This document shows positions 8,354 through 17,425 of a stretch of DNA of 45,114 nucleotides, in pieces (the first letter of the stretch is position 1; each line of letters starts with the position of its first letter). Position numbers and translations under genes: made by a program. The stretch is from Gemmatimonadota bacterium (GTDB lineage Bacteria > Latescibacterota > UBA2968 > UBA8231): contig JAPPEF010000382.1 in NCBI GenBank assembly GCA_028875335.1, positions 1 through 45,114 on the forward strand, read 5' to 3'. The notes under the pieces were generated by a model that was given only the letters and a program-made list of their open reading frames with translations, searched no databases and was not told the origin of the DNA.

Positions 8354-9712
8354 CTAGGTCGGCACCCAGCCCTTTTGCCGCAGTTCCCCTTCCAACAGGG
8401 CCAAGCACTCGTCGATGATAGCCAGAGACGCGTCGAGCTGTTCTGGCGTAATGATCAGCGGCGGGTAAAAGCGCAAATCGTCGCCCTCGACCCAGTCGGC
8501 TCCCCCGCTAGCGCCCGAAATAACCAACCCCCGTTCCAAGGTCAGTTGGGACACGCGCCGCGACACACCCCACTCAGGAGGAAAGGGCTTGCGGCTGCGG
8601 CGATCTTGGACCAGTTCAATGCCCATCATTAGGCCCTTGCCGCGCACTTGGCCGACGCAAGCGTGGCGCGTCAAACCTTGGGCCTTTTCCTGCAAATAGG
8701 CCCCGACTTGGGCGGCGTGTTCCACGATCCCTTCTTCTCTTAGCAGGTCCAGGACGGCTAAGCCAGCGCGCATAGACACTGGGTTATTGACATAGGTAAA
8801 AACGTGCGGCAGAGCTTGGCCGCTGCGCGTGAGATCCTGCCGCATCTGTTCGCTCAGCAATATCCCTCCCAAGGGAGCGTACCCGCTGCTGGCCCCTTTG
8901 CCAAAAACGATCATATCGGGCACCACATCCCAATGCTCAATAGCAAAGAGTTTGCCGGTACGGCCAAAGCCGGTAATTATCTCATCGGCGATAAAGAGGA
9001 CATCGTGCTCGTCGCAGATTTGGCGAATGAGAGGGTAGTAATCGGGCGGCGGTGCCCCAGCGGCGACCCCAGCCATGACCACCGGCTCGGCGATAAAGGC
9101 GGCGATGTTGTCCGCCCCTACTTCGCGGATGGTCTCTTCTAACTGGCGAGCGCAGGTCAAATTGCAGCGATCTCCGCAACCAGCAAAAGCGCAGCGGTAG
9201 GGATAGCACGAGGCAATGTGCGGAAAAGTCGGCAGATACGGCTCAAAGGGTACCCGCAGCCCCGGCATCCCAGTAGCAGCCAAAGCACCCAAAGTAGCGC
9301 CGTGATAGCCGCGCCAGCGACCTATAATCTGGTGCTTTTGCGCTTGGCCTCGCTGCACATGGTACAAGCGGGCTAGTTTAATGGCCGTCTCCACGCCTTC
9401 GGAGCCGCCTGAGACAAAGTACGCGTGGTTCAAATCGCCGGGAGCCAGTTCGGCCAAGCGCCGGGCGTACTCAAGAGCAGGTAGATTGGTAAAGAACGTC
9501 GAAAAGCAATAGGCCAGCTCCCGCCCTTGGTCGGCCATAGCCTCGACAATGGCGTGGCGACCGTGGCCCAAGGTGACGTTGCCAGCCCCAGCCGTGCCGT
9601 CGATATAGCGATTGCCGACTTCGTCGTACAAGTAAATCCCCTCGCCCTTGACGAGAACCGGGTAGGTGTAGTGCGGGTCGCGGTGGAGAAGCGCTGGGTC
9701 GGTGGCGGTCAT
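8354..9712 (-). CDS. Class III PLP-dependent aminotransferase
   Basis: A 452-residue fold-type I aminotransferase of class III (acetylornithine/GABA/diaminopimelate-type). It has GTAGAGNVTLGHG at the N-terminus, the cofactor motif FIADEIITGFGRTG, and the Schiff-base Lys272 in FGKGASSGY. A cysteine-rich insert (CYPYRCAFAGCGDRCNLTC) lies near residues 170-190, as in one environmental subfamily. The donor and acceptor cannot be read from sequence. It is the last gene of a three-gene minus-strand operon, starting 2 bases after the stop of the HisC-like gene, with AGGAAGGA as ribosome binding site. It converges with the GH32 gene, leaving 34 bases between stops. Confidence 0.9.
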   Translation of the reverse strand: MTATDPALLHRDPHYTYPVLVKGEGIYLYDEVGNRYIDGTAGAGNVTLGHGRHAIVEAMADQGRELAYCFSTFFTNLPALEYARRLAELAPGDLNHAYFVSGGSEGVETAIKLARLYHVQRGQAQKHQIIGRWRGYHGATLGALAATGMPGLRVPFEPYLPTFPHIASCYPYRCAFAGCGDRCNLTCARQLEETIREVGADNIAAFIAEPVVMAGVAAGAPPPDYYPLIRQICDEHDVLFIADEIITGFGRTGKLFAIEHWDVVPDMIVFGKGASSGYAPLGGILLSEQMRQDLTRSGQALPHVFTYVNNPVSMRAGLAVLDLLREEGIVEHAAQVGAYLQEKAQGLTRHACVGQVRGKGLMMGIELVQDRRSRKPFPPEWGVSRRVSQLTLERGLVISGASGGADWVEGDDLRFYPPLIITPEQLDASLAIIDECLALLEGELRQKGWVPT

Positions 9713-9714
9713 TT

Positions 9715-10818
9715 TTATCCTTCCTCGTCTAATTTCGGCAACACCTCGCGCAACACCTCCGCAAAGGCTTGCCGCTCGGCTGCTGGCCCCACGGTCAGGC
9801 GGATGCAGCGGTCGAGCGGAGCCACGCCCGGCATCCGCACGAAAACCCCGTGCTGCAAAAGCACCTGCATCAGACGCCGCGCACGCTCGCCACTGCCCAC
9901 GTCGAGCGCCACGAAATTCGTCGCCGAAGGCACCGTTTTCAGCCCCAATTCCACCGCCAGCGCCTCGTACTCCCGCCGTCCTTCCTCCACTTGCCGCACC
10001 ACCGAGCGCACAAACTCGTCGTCGCCCAGCGAAGCAAGCGCCCCAGCCTGGGCGATGCGATTGACGCCAAAGTGATTGCGCACCTTGTCGAGCGCAGCCA
10101 CCATGTCGCGGTGCGCCAGCGCATAGCCGACCCTAGCCCCGGCCATGCCGTGCACCTTGGAAAACGTCCGCAGCCGCACCACCTGTGCCCGTTCCGTGTC
10201 CAACGGCAATAGAGCATCCTCCGGCGCAAAATCGATATACGCCTCGTCGAGCAGAAACACACAATCCGGCGGCAACTCCGCGATAAAATCCCGCAACTCG
10301 TCGGCCCGCTGATAGGTGCCCATGGGATTGTCGGGATTGGCCACGTAGATCAGCTTGGGACGCACTTGCCGCGCCTTGTCCAACAGGGCTGGCAAGTCCT
10401 CCCGGTCCGCGCGATAGGGCACCTTGTGCAACACCGCCCCGTGCCCCTCGACATGGTAGTTGAACGTGGGATAGGCCCCCAGCGACGTCACTACCGCGTC
10501 GCCCGGCTCGGCAAAAAGACGCACTAGCAGCCCCAACAGTTCGTCAATCCCCGCGCCCAAGGCGACCTCTTCCCGCGCCACCCCGTGCCGCACCGCCAGC
10601 ACCGAGCGCAGCTCGTACCCCTCCGGGTCGTTGTACCAATGCACTTGATCCACCGCCTCTACCATGGCCTGCCGCGCCCGTGGCGAGAGCCCAAAATTGC
10701 TCTCGTTAGCCCCAACCCGCAGGGCAAGCGGCTGTCCCTGCTCCCTCTCAAACGCCTCGGGCGGCACAAAGGGAACGGTCGGCGGCAGAGCACGGACTAT
10801 GTGCGTAAACGGCAGCAC
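9715..10818 (-). CDS. HisC-like class I/II aminotransferase
   Basis: A 367-residue PLP enzyme resembling histidinol-phosphate aminotransferase: ANESNFGLSP, YNDPEGYELR, YVANPDNPMGTY, FLLDEAYIDF, and Lys221 in TFSKVHGMAGARVGY, then GVFVRMPG and RLTVG at the C-terminus. Length and motifs fit HisC. No other histidine genes are nearby, however, and it sits between an oxygenase and a second aminotransferase, so it may serve a different amino acid or amino-alcohol substrate. It starts 3 bases after the oxygenase stop. Confidence 0.88.
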   Translation of the reverse strand: MLPFTHIVRALPPTVPFVPPEAFEREQGQPLALRVGANESNFGLSPRARQAMVEAVDQVHWYNDPEGYELRSVLAVRHGVAREEVALGAGIDELLGLLVRLFAEPGDAVVTSLGAYPTFNYHVEGHGAVLHKVPYRADREDLPALLDKARQVRPKLIYVANPDNPMGTYQRADELRDFIAELPPDCVFLLDEAYIDFAPEDALLPLDTERAQVVRLRTFSKVHGMAGARVGYALAHRDMVAALDKVRNHFGVNRIAQAGALASLGDDEFVRSVVRQVEEGRREYEALAVELGLKTVPSATNFVALDVGSGERARRLMQVLLQHGVFVRMPGVAPLDRCIRLTVGPAAERQAFAEVLREVLPKLDEEG

Positions 10819-10821
10819 GGG

Positions 10822-11649
10822 TTAGGACCACACGTAGATTTCGTCGTCGTCTTCGGCATAGCCAATGAAGACGGCGAGCACCACCCGCGGATCGTCCCCC
10901 TGCACCGCTGGGACCTCGTGGATGCAGCGCGTATTGAAGAAATACAAGTCGCCCGGCTCAAGCGCGACCTTGCAGTGCTCCACACCGTGCGCAGCCGCAT
11001 ACTCGTGAAAACGGCCCTCGGCGATATACGGCTGTACCTCCTCGTCCCACAGACAGCGATGCAACACAGCCTGCACCCCAGGACCCGCAGAATCCGCGTT
11101 CTGCACGCACAGCACGCCGGCAAATTGGTGGGTAAAGCGCGCTACCTCGTAGTCGAACCGCTTTTCGCGCAGGACCACGTGGTCGATGTGCGGACTATAG
11201 GAGTGAGTCTCGTAGTGGATGCGAAAGATGGCCGGGCCGTACAAGCGCCCGTCGCGCTCGCGTGCCGTCTTAACCTCCTTGTTGGAAGTCAACGCCTGCA
11301 AGTGCCGATAGAGCAGTTGCACCGGGTCGATCAAACCCGCAAAAAGGGTGGCAAAAAGCGCGTGCGTCTCCTCCGCGTCAGCCAAGAATGCCTCTTGGTC
11401 GCCACCTAGGTTGCCGAGACTAGTCCCAATGTCGATGCGCGAGCGCTCGTCTCCCGGAGCGCGCAGCAACCCGCGTTCGTCAAAGCGCTCCATCAGCCGC
11501 TGACAGTCCTCCGGCGCGCAGACCTGGGGCAGCAGGATCGCCGGTATCTCCGCCCGAGCCAAGGCGCGAAGCGGATCGGCGCACTCGTCCGGTCCCACGG
11601 GCCGCCACAATGCACTCGCGGCGTTTTCTTCGTACGTTGTTCTCTGCAA
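10822..11649 (-). CDS. 2-oxoglutarate/Fe(II)-dependent oxygenase (TTG start)
   Basis: About 275 residues when started at TTG 11649, which is preceded by TAGGAG with a 7-base spacer. Longer in-frame starts exist up to 11766, but they lie inside the divergent gene and have no ribosome binding site. The iron triad is H154-x-D156 (SPHIDH) and H244 (CIHEVP), with Arg255 (DDPRVVL) to bind 2-oxoglutarate. The sequence is closest in style to prolyl-4-hydroxylase-like 2OG-Fe(II) enzymes that hydroxylate or otherwise oxidise small molecules or amino acids. It is first in an operon with two aminotransferases, so the product may be an oxidised amino acid or amine (inference). Confidence 0.82.
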   Translation of the reverse strand: MQRTTYEENAASALWRPVGPDECADPLRALARAEIPAILLPQVCAPEDCQRLMERFDERGLLRAPGDERSRIDIGTSLGNLGGDQEAFLADAEETHALFATLFAGLIDPVQLLYRHLQALTSNKEVKTARERDGRLYGPAIFRIHYETHSYSPHIDHVVLREKRFDYEVARFTHQFAGVLCVQNADSAGPGVQAVLHRCLWDEEVQPYIAEGRFHEYAAAHGVEHCKVALEPGDLYFFNTRCIHEVPAVQGDDPRVVLAVFIGYAEDDDEIYVWS

Positions 11650-11662
11650 ATCTAAAACTCCT

Positions 11663-12676
11663 ATGGATAGCGTTACGCAAATCGCACTCGGCGCAGCCGT
11701 CGGCGAAAAGGTTTTAGGCAAAAAGGTTGGCAACAAGGCCCCTCTGTGGGGCGCGGCCTTGGGCATCCTCCCAGATCTCGACGTGTTGGGCGCGGCCTTT
11801 CTGTCGGGGACCGACCAATTGGGCTTTCACCGCTGGATGTCGCACTCCCTGCTCTTTGCGGTAGGCGGCGGCCTCGGGATAGGCTGGGCGCTGTCTAAGC
11901 TACACCGCCACGCGAGCTGGCGCGAGTGGTCCACACTGGCGTTCTGGGCAATTCTCACGCACGCCCTCCTCGACTGCTTCACCGGGTACGGCACCCAATT
12001 GTTCAGTCCGTTCAGCAATTACCCGGTCGCCTTCGGTTCCATCTTCGTCATAGACCCGCTCTATACCCTGCCCTTAGCCATCGGCCTCATCGCCGCCCTG
12101 TGCCAACGGCAACAGCACTGGCGGCGGCGGCTCAACGCACTGGGCCTATGCGTGAGTACGGCGTATCTGCTCACTACCACCGCAATCTGCCTGCACGTGC
12201 GCAGCACCTTTGCCCACGCCCTCATCGAACAAGGTATCCCCTACGAGCGCCTGCATGTCGTGCCGACCCCGTTCAACGCCGTGCTGTGGTCGGGCTTGGC
12301 TGGCGCGGACGATCACCTATGGGCCGGACTGTACTCCCTGCTCGACGACGACTCGGCGATCCGCTTTCGCCGCATAGAGCGCAACACCCACCTCATCGCT
12401 CCCCAGCGCGATGACCCGCCGATCCAGCGTCTGTTTTGGTTTTCTCGCGGGTACTACCAGGTGGAGCGCCGCGCCGACGCGCTCTACTTCTACGACCTGC
12501 GCTTTGGCCGCTCCGATTTCTATCTCGACTCTACCGGCACTTACTTCTTCACGTTCCGCCTGTTGCCGGACCCCTCCCATCCCGAGCGCATCGCCGACCT
12601 CCAGCGCATCAACAACCCATCCGAGCTCACCGACCAATCCCTCAAGCGGCTCTGGCACCGCCTACTCGGTATCTAA
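11663..12676 (+). CDS. YdjM/DUF457-type inner-membrane metal-dependent hydrolase
   Basis: A 337-residue protein starting MDSVTQIALGAAVGE, the standard start of the DUF457/YdjM family. It has LPDLDVL and HRWMSHS (acidic and histidine metal ligands), then 4-5 hydrophobic segments in the first 180 residues (HALLDCFTGYGTQ in between) and a soluble C-terminal part. The family is annotated as membrane-bound metal-dependent hydrolases; E. coli YdjM is in the LexA regulon. The ATG is only 13 bases from the divergent TTG start of the oxygenase gene and has no clear ribosome binding site. Its stop overlaps the stop of the next, convergent gene. Confidence 0.85.
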   Translation: MDSVTQIALGAAVGEKVLGKKVGNKAPLWGAALGILPDLDVLGAAFLSGTDQLGFHRWMSHSLLFAVGGGLGIGWALSKLHRHASWREWSTLAFWAILTHALLDCFTGYGTQLFSPFSNYPVAFGSIFVIDPLYTLPLAIGLIAALCQRQQHWRRRLNALGLCVSTAYLLTTTAICLHVRSTFAHALIEQGIPYERLHVVPTPFNAVLWSGLAGADDHLWAGLYSLLDDDSAIRFRRIERNTHLIAPQRDDPPIQRLFWFSRGYYQVERRADALYFYDLRFGRSDFYLDSTGTYFFTFRLLPDPSHPERIADLQRINNPSELTDQSLKRLWHRLLGI

Positions 12677-13884
12677 AGCCCCCACGCCTGATCGACGTCG
12701 CGCTGGTACGCGTCAACCTTGCCCTCCAGCACATCGGCGACCTGTACCACCTGCCCAGAGTGTCCGGATTCGTAGATAGCCTCGCTAACGGCCTTACTGC
12801 GCAAGCCTTCCTCTGCATCGATTTCCACCGGACGCCCCTCGCTCAAAGCATCGATAAAATCCCACAACTCCAGCGTCACTCCGCCGGTAATCCCATACGG
12901 GAAGAGCGCGTCCTTTTCCTCCTCACTCAGAGTCGCCAAGTACATTTCCTGCAACTCGGACATGCTGTGCGTGGTGCCGCCGGCGAGCTGGCACTCGCCA
13001 TTGGCCTGAAAGGCGGCCGGATGGAAGATGTCCGTGTCGATGATCGATCCCTTCTCGCCGCTCAGCGTCAGTTGAGTAAAGCCCTTGCCCGGCGCACTGA
13101 TCGTCCACGACCACGTGCCGATTAAGCCGCTCTTGAAGTTGAATATGCTGGTCCAAAAGTCCTCGGACGCGCTATTGACGATTTCCTCGCCTTGGCGATG
13201 GGGGCGCGGATAGATCTGCTCGACCCGGGCGTACACGCTCTCGATCTCGCCAAACCAATAGCGCATGGTGTCAACCCAGTGCGCCCCGCTGTCCATGACC
13301 ATGCCGCAACCGCCCAACTTGCGATCAATGCGCCAGTGCCAATTGGGCACTTCCGCTGGATCGCGCCACCCCGCCTGCACGGCCCACCACATCTTCGGCG
13401 CGCCCAACAGGCCGTCGTTGAAGGCCCAGTGAATGGTGCGCTGGCCCAAGGCGCGGCGGCACTGCTCGGCCGTGGCAGCAATCCGTCCGCAGCGCTGCGC
13501 CGTCTGCGCGATCTTCTTCGAGGCCCGCACCGTAACTCCAATTGGCTTTTCGACCAACACGTTCACTCCGCCCTCCATCAGTTCGCAGGCCAGCACATGG
13601 TGCAAGCCGTGCGGGCTGCATATATCGGCCCCATCGAGCGCGTCTTCCCCAGCGAGTAACTCGGCCACGCTCGCATAGGCATTGACCTCCCAGCCAGCGA
13701 ACCCGTTGATGCGCGCAGCAAAATCCTCAGCGCGCGCTGACACCTCATCTACCGCCGCGACAATGCGGAACCGCGTCTCGCCTTTTTCCAACAGCTCTTC
13801 GTATCCCCGCAAGTGCGCTCCGGCCATGCCGCCGCAACCCACCATCGCTAATTGGACCACCTCGCCCTTCTTTGTTTTGCTCAT
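12673..13884 (-). CDS. Gfo/Idh/MocA-family NAD(P)-dependent oxidoreductase (1)
   Basis: About 403 residues from the ATG at 13884, which has GGAGG six bases upstream; an extension to 13971 would run through a palindrome. The N-terminal Rossmann motif is VGCGGMAGAH and the signature is EKPIG (VNVLVEKP). The catalytic-region histidine follows DSGAHWVDTMRYWFG. These enzymes oxidise or reduce sugars, inositols and related polyols; the exact substrate is not readable. The TAG stop shares bases with the TAA of the convergent YdjM gene (4-base overlap, 12673-12676). It is downstream of the alpha/beta hydrolase gene on the same strand, separated by a perfect 28-bp palindrome. Confidence 0.9.
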   Translation of the reverse strand: MSKTKKGEVVQLAMVGCGGMAGAHLRGYEELLEKGETRFRIVAAVDEVSARAEDFAARINGFAGWEVNAYASVAELLAGEDALDGADICSPHGLHHVLACELMEGGVNVLVEKPIGVTVRASKKIAQTAQRCGRIAATAEQCRRALGQRTIHWAFNDGLLGAPKMWWAVQAGWRDPAEVPNWHWRIDRKLGGCGMVMDSGAHWVDTMRYWFGEIESVYARVEQIYPRPHRQGEEIVNSASEDFWTSIFNFKSGLIGTWSWTISAPGKGFTQLTLSGEKGSIIDTDIFHPAAFQANGECQLAGGTTHSMSELQEMYLATLSEEEKDALFPYGITGGVTLELWDFIDALSEGRPVEIDAEEGLRSKAVSEAIYESGHSGQVVQVADVLEGKVDAYQRDVDQAWGL

Positions 13885-13909
13885 CTCTACCTCCACAGGT
13901 TGGTTTGTG

Positions 13910-13937
13910 GTAGGGGCGACCGGCCGGTCGCCCCTAC
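13910..13937. repeat. Perfect 28-bp palindrome (REP-like or transcription stop)
   Basis: The sequence begins GTAGGGGCGACCGG and the second half is its exact reverse complement, so the whole 28 bp is one uninterrupted palindrome. It sits between the alpha/beta hydrolase stop and the Gfo ribosome binding site. No T-run follows, so an ordinary intrinsic terminator is not obvious. A dispersed palindromic element (REP-like) or a cruciform-forming regulatory site is possible. I see only this copy in the window. Confidence 0.7.
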
Positions 13938-13964
13938 GTAACGTCATAAATGAAATCCCCTCCA

Positions 13965-14816
13965 TCACCACCCCAGCACCTCCGTCAAGAACGCCTCCAC
14001 CCCGGCCTCATAAGTAGCTGCATCCTCGCTAAAGGCCGAGCTGTGGCCGCCCCGCAACTTGGTAAACGCCTTGGGGTGACTAGCAGCCTCGTACAGCCGC
14101 TGGCCGTGTTTAAATACAATAAACATGTCGTCGCGGCTGTGGCTCACTAGCACCGGGCATTGTACCTGCTTTAGGTACTCCAGCGTGGGATACTTATAGC
14201 GGGCGAGCAAGCCGACCGGAAAGATCGGATACAGATCGCGGCCCAGCTCAGGTATGGAAGTAAAGGTCTCCTCCAAGAACAGGGCTGCCGGCGTCTTGTC
14301 CCGCGCCAGCCGCGCAGCGATTGGCCCACCTAGCGACCGACCGATAATCGCAATTTGATCTGGGGCTAGCCCGGCCTCCTGCACCAAGTAATTCCAAGCC
14401 GCCTCGGCATCGCGGTGCGTACCTTCCTCAGAGGGCGTACCTTCGCTCTGGCCATAGCCGCGATAATCAAACAGCAGAATCCCCAAACCCAACCGGTGCG
14501 CGTCCTCGGCCACTCCAAGCAGATCCGATATGTTGCCCGCATTGCCGTGGCAAAAAAGCACCGTGCCTCGAGCGTCGGCCAACGGCAGGTACCACCCGGC
14601 CAGCCGCACTCCGTCGCTGGCGACTAGCTCAACTTCTTCGTAGCGCATTCCAACCGCGGCCGGCGTGGTCTTGATCGCGGCCCCGGGCACATAGACCAGC
14701 CTGCTCTGGAAGATGTAGAGCGCAATCCCAGCCAAGACATAGAGTACCCCAACCAGCAGCACAACTCCCAGTACAAGGCGTCCTATGCTACAACCAATGA
14801 GTGGTATAAAGGGCAT
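13965..14816 (-). CDS. Membrane-anchored alpha/beta hydrolase (BEM46/YfhR-like)
   Basis: About 283 residues from ATG 14816 (GGAGG 11 bases upstream). Residues about 8-35 form an N-terminal membrane anchor. The hydrolase domain follows with the oxyanion/HGNAGN motif, DYRGYGQSEG, nucleophile Ser161 in GRSLGG, then Asp in SHSRDDMF and His in GGHSSAF. The layout matches the BEM46/YfhR family of serine hydrolases (ABHD13-like), whose substrates are poorly known. The domain may face the periplasm or cytoplasm; the sequence does not settle which. It is divergent from the sorbosone-dehydrogenase-like gene. Confidence 0.88.
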   Translation of the reverse strand: MPFIPLIGCSIGRLVLGVVLLVGVLYVLAGIALYIFQSRLVYVPGAAIKTTPAAVGMRYEEVELVASDGVRLAGWYLPLADARGTVLFCHGNAGNISDLLGVAEDAHRLGLGILLFDYRGYGQSEGTPSEEGTHRDAEAAWNYLVQEAGLAPDQIAIIGRSLGGPIAARLARDKTPAALFLEETFTSIPELGRDLYPIFPVGLLARYKYPTLEYLKQVQCPVLVSHSRDDMFIVFKHGQRLYEAASHPKAFTKLRGGHSSAFSEDAATYEAGVEAFLTEVLGW

Positions 14817-14913
14817 CAGTATCAATTCCTCCGACTGAGTAGAAAGTGGAAAGTGCCCGTCTGCTCCCAATGGGGACACTCGCCACTGGCGATTTATGCT
14901 ATAATTGGAATTA

Positions 14914-14942
14914 TTGACATACCTAAGACAAAAAATGCTAAT
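14914..14942 (+). promoter_or_regulatory. Sigma-70-like promoter for the secreted-protein operon
   Basis: TTGACA (14914-14919) matches the -35 consensus exactly. A 17-base spacer leads to GCTAAT (14937-14942), a 4/6 match to -10. It lies about 40 bases before the ATG at 14981, in an AT-rich island unlike the surrounding DNA. A second TATAAT lies at 14900-14905. Confidence 0.55.
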
Positions 14943-14980
14943 TTAGGACCTAAATACCTACCCCACCTCGAAAGACTCCC

Positions 14981-17413
14981 ATGCTCATCGTCATATCATT
15001 CGCCCTTGCCCTCAGCTTCGCCACTGCCGGACTAGCCCAAGACGAAGGCTACCCCCCCGGAACGCTAGTCCCCGAAGTCGATCTGGGCTTGCAGCCGACT
15101 CCGCTCATTGTGCCCGAGCCCTTCCGCGATGCTGTGCCGCAAGACTTGGTACTCAACCTGCCTCCCGGCTTCTCGGCTCACGTCTTTGCCCACGAGGGCC
15201 TGCGCAAACCCCGCTTTATGGCCTTTGACCCCAACGGCGTGTTGCACGTAGCCAACATGGGTGCCGACCAGATTGTCGCCTTGCCCGACCGCGACCGCGA
15301 TGGCGTGGCCGACGAACGCATCGTCTCTCTGCGCGGACTCGAAGAAGCCCACAGTCTCCTGTTCTACAAGGGCGCGCTCTACGTCGCCGAGGAACACCAA
15401 GTCATCCGCGTGCGCGACACCGATGGCGACCTAATATACGAGCAAGAAGAAGTCATCCTGCCCGACGTTCCTTGGGAGGGTTGGCACGATACCCGCACCC
15501 TCGTCGTCGATCGCCGCAACGACAAAATGTATCTGTCGGTCGGCTCGCCCTGCGACCTGTGCCGCATGGACGAGGGCTTTCAGGTCGTCGCTAACACCAA
15601 CAACCCCGTGCCTCACCACCCCGAGCGCGGCACCATCTTGCAATTTAATCCCGACGGCAGCGGTCGCCACATATTTGCCACTGGCATTCGCCACGTCATC
15701 GGCATGGACTTCCACCCGCAGACCAATGCGCTATGGGCCAATCACAACGGCCACGACCTCGAAGGCCGCACTCGTCCGCCTGAGTGGATTGACATCGTCG
15801 GCGACCAAGACTTTATGGGCTATCCGCTGGTCCACAGCCACCAAGTCTGGAGCGACTTTACCATTGATGGCTACGAAAAAGTACTGCCCATCACCCGCCA
15901 AGACAGCCTCCTCGCCGCCACCCAAAAACGCCCAGTGGCCTTGGTGCCAGCTCACTATGCGCCAATGGGTCTCCACTTCTATACCGGCGACCTGTTTCCC
16001 CCCCGCTACCACAATGCCGCCTTCGTCGCCTTCCGCGCTGGCAAAGCCAAGCTCTCGTCGCACCCCGGCTACCTAGTGGCCGCCCTCTTTAGTCAACCCG
16101 ATGGCAGCGACGCCCGCATGGGCAGCTTCATCACCGGCTTCCAAGCCGGCAAGACGCAAGGCGATGTCTGGAGTTTCCCCGTCGGGCTTGCCAGCGACGC
16201 CGAGGGCAGTCTATATGTCACCAGCGACAACCGCAATCACCTCGTCATCAAGATCACCTATAGCCCCATCGGCGGCTCGTGGGAACACCAAATGCCCGAC
16301 GCCCTATCTGTCGGCGACGCGCTCCAAGTCAATGCCACCGTACGCGTCGAACGGCTCATCGCCGACGGCGGATCGCCGCGCCTAATCGCAGACCTAACTT
16401 CCTTGGGCGGCCCGGCAGCTCTGCCACTGGTCGCCCTCGACGACCAGACCTACCAGCTCGACACCCGCTTGGAGACCGCCGACCTGCCCAAGGGCTTATA
16501 CAAAGTGGTCGTGCGCCTCGAACAGGAGGTCGATGGCATCTTCAAGGGCATCGACTTTATCCACTCGATCGCCCTCCTGCCGCCGGACTTGTCCGTCTTC
16601 GACGAGAGCGTAGCTGCCGACTGGCAACTGATCGGCAACACCGGTGCCCAAATGCAGGTCACAGGCGATGGCCCCATCTTCTACGGCACCCGCGCCGTCG
16701 CTGTCAAAGCAGAGCCCAAAAACTTCTACACCCCGTGGACCATTGAATTCCGTCCGACTGCTCCCGTCGACCCCCTCGGTTTTGCTGGCGTGCGCTTCGC
16801 CTTCCACCCCGGCGACATCGAGCTACCCACCTTTCCCATCTTCGTCCTCTTCATCGACGGTTTAGGCGTGGATTTGGCGCGCGACCCCGAGCAGTTCCAT
16901 CTCGACTTTTCTCGCCGCGAGTGGCAGGTCTTAGAAATTTCCCTCACGGCCTTCGACCAACCCAACTACTATGGTCCCGGCCTCCGCGACCAAGTGGACT
17001 GGATTGACGCTCTCCGTTTCGAGGGCAATATGACGGGCACCTTCTACCTAGACGATGTGCGCCTAGTGACGCGCATTCCGGCCGCGCCGCGCGTGCCGAC
17101 AGCCATCTCAGAAGTATCCGGCACGGACCAACCCGCCGCCTTCGTCCTCGCCCAAAACGTCCCCAATCCCTTCAACAGCAGCACCACCGTCCGCTTCGCA
17201 CTGCCGCAGACAGCCAACATCGAATTAGCCATTTACAACCTCGCCGGCCAAAAGGTCGCCCACCTCACACGCGGCTGGCACTCAGCCGGGCACTATACGG
17301 CCCACTGGGACGGACGCGATGACGCTGGTGTGCGCTTGGCTACTGGTGTTTACATTTATCGCCTGCGCGCTGGTGAGCAGGTCCAGGTGCGCAAGTTGCT
17401 CTTGTTGCGCTGA
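14981..17413 (+). CDS. Secreted sorbosone-dehydrogenase-like beta-propeller with C-terminal FlgD-like/Por-type domain
   Basis: An 810-residue protein. Residues 1-19 are a signal peptide (FALALSFATAGLAQ). Residues about 55-430 form a propeller of the L-sorbosone dehydrogenase/glucose dehydrogenase type (LPPGFSAHVFAHEGLRKPRFMAF, DRDRDGVADE, GIRHVIGMDFHP, GYPLVHSHQ). These often use PQQ, but PQQ binding cannot be confirmed here. A carbohydrate-binding-like region follows, to about 700. The last 95 residues carry the secretion/anchoring domain: LAQNVPNPFNSSTTVRF, YNLAGQKV, WDGRDDAG, ATGVYIYRL and a basic KLLLLR end. Such tails are common in FCB-group exported proteins. The next gene follows by 12 bases. 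Confidence 0.87.
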   Translation: MLIVISFALALSFATAGLAQDEGYPPGTLVPEVDLGLQPTPLIVPEPFRDAVPQDLVLNLPPGFSAHVFAHEGLRKPRFMAFDPNGVLHVANMGADQIVALPDRDRDGVADERIVSLRGLEEAHSLLFYKGALYVAEEHQVIRVRDTDGDLIYEQEEVILPDVPWEGWHDTRTLVVDRRNDKMYLSVGSPCDLCRMDEGFQVVANTNNPVPHHPERGTILQFNPDGSGRHIFATGIRHVIGMDFHPQTNALWANHNGHDLEGRTRPPEWIDIVGDQDFMGYPLVHSHQVWSDFTIDGYEKVLPITRQDSLLAATQKRPVALVPAHYAPMGLHFYTGDLFPPRYHNAAFVAFRAGKAKLSSHPGYLVAALFSQPDGSDARMGSFITGFQAGKTQGDVWSFPVGLASDAEGSLYVTSDNRNHLVIKITYSPIGGSWEHQMPDALSVGDALQVNATVRVERLIADGGSPRLIADLTSLGGPAALPLVALDDQTYQLDTRLETADLPKGLYKVVVRLEQEVDGIFKGIDFIHSIALLPPDLSVFDESVAADWQLIGNTGAQMQVTGDGPIFYGTRAVAVKAEPKNFYTPWTIEFRPTAPVDPLGFAGVRFAFHPGDIELPTFPIFVLFIDGLGVDLARDPEQFHLDFSRREWQVLEISLTAFDQPNYYGPGLRDQVDWIDALRFEGNMTGTFYLDDVRLVTRIPAAPRVPTAISEVSGTDQPAAFVLAQNVPNPFNSSTTVRFALPQTANIELAIYNLAGQKVAHLTRGWHSAGHYTAHWDGRDDAGVRLATGVYIYRLRAGEQVQVRKLLLLR

Positions 17414-17425
17414 GCGTCTAAACCC

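Noticed and set aside
11650..11766. N-terminal extension of the 2OG oxygenase
   Set aside because: It would overlap the divergent YdjM-type gene, has no ribosome binding site and no conserved residues; TTG 11649 has GGAG at correct distance.
12673..12676. Shared bases of convergent TAA and TAG stops
   Set aside because: Real, but a 4-base stop overlap between convergent genes is common in compact genomes, so not reported as a finding.
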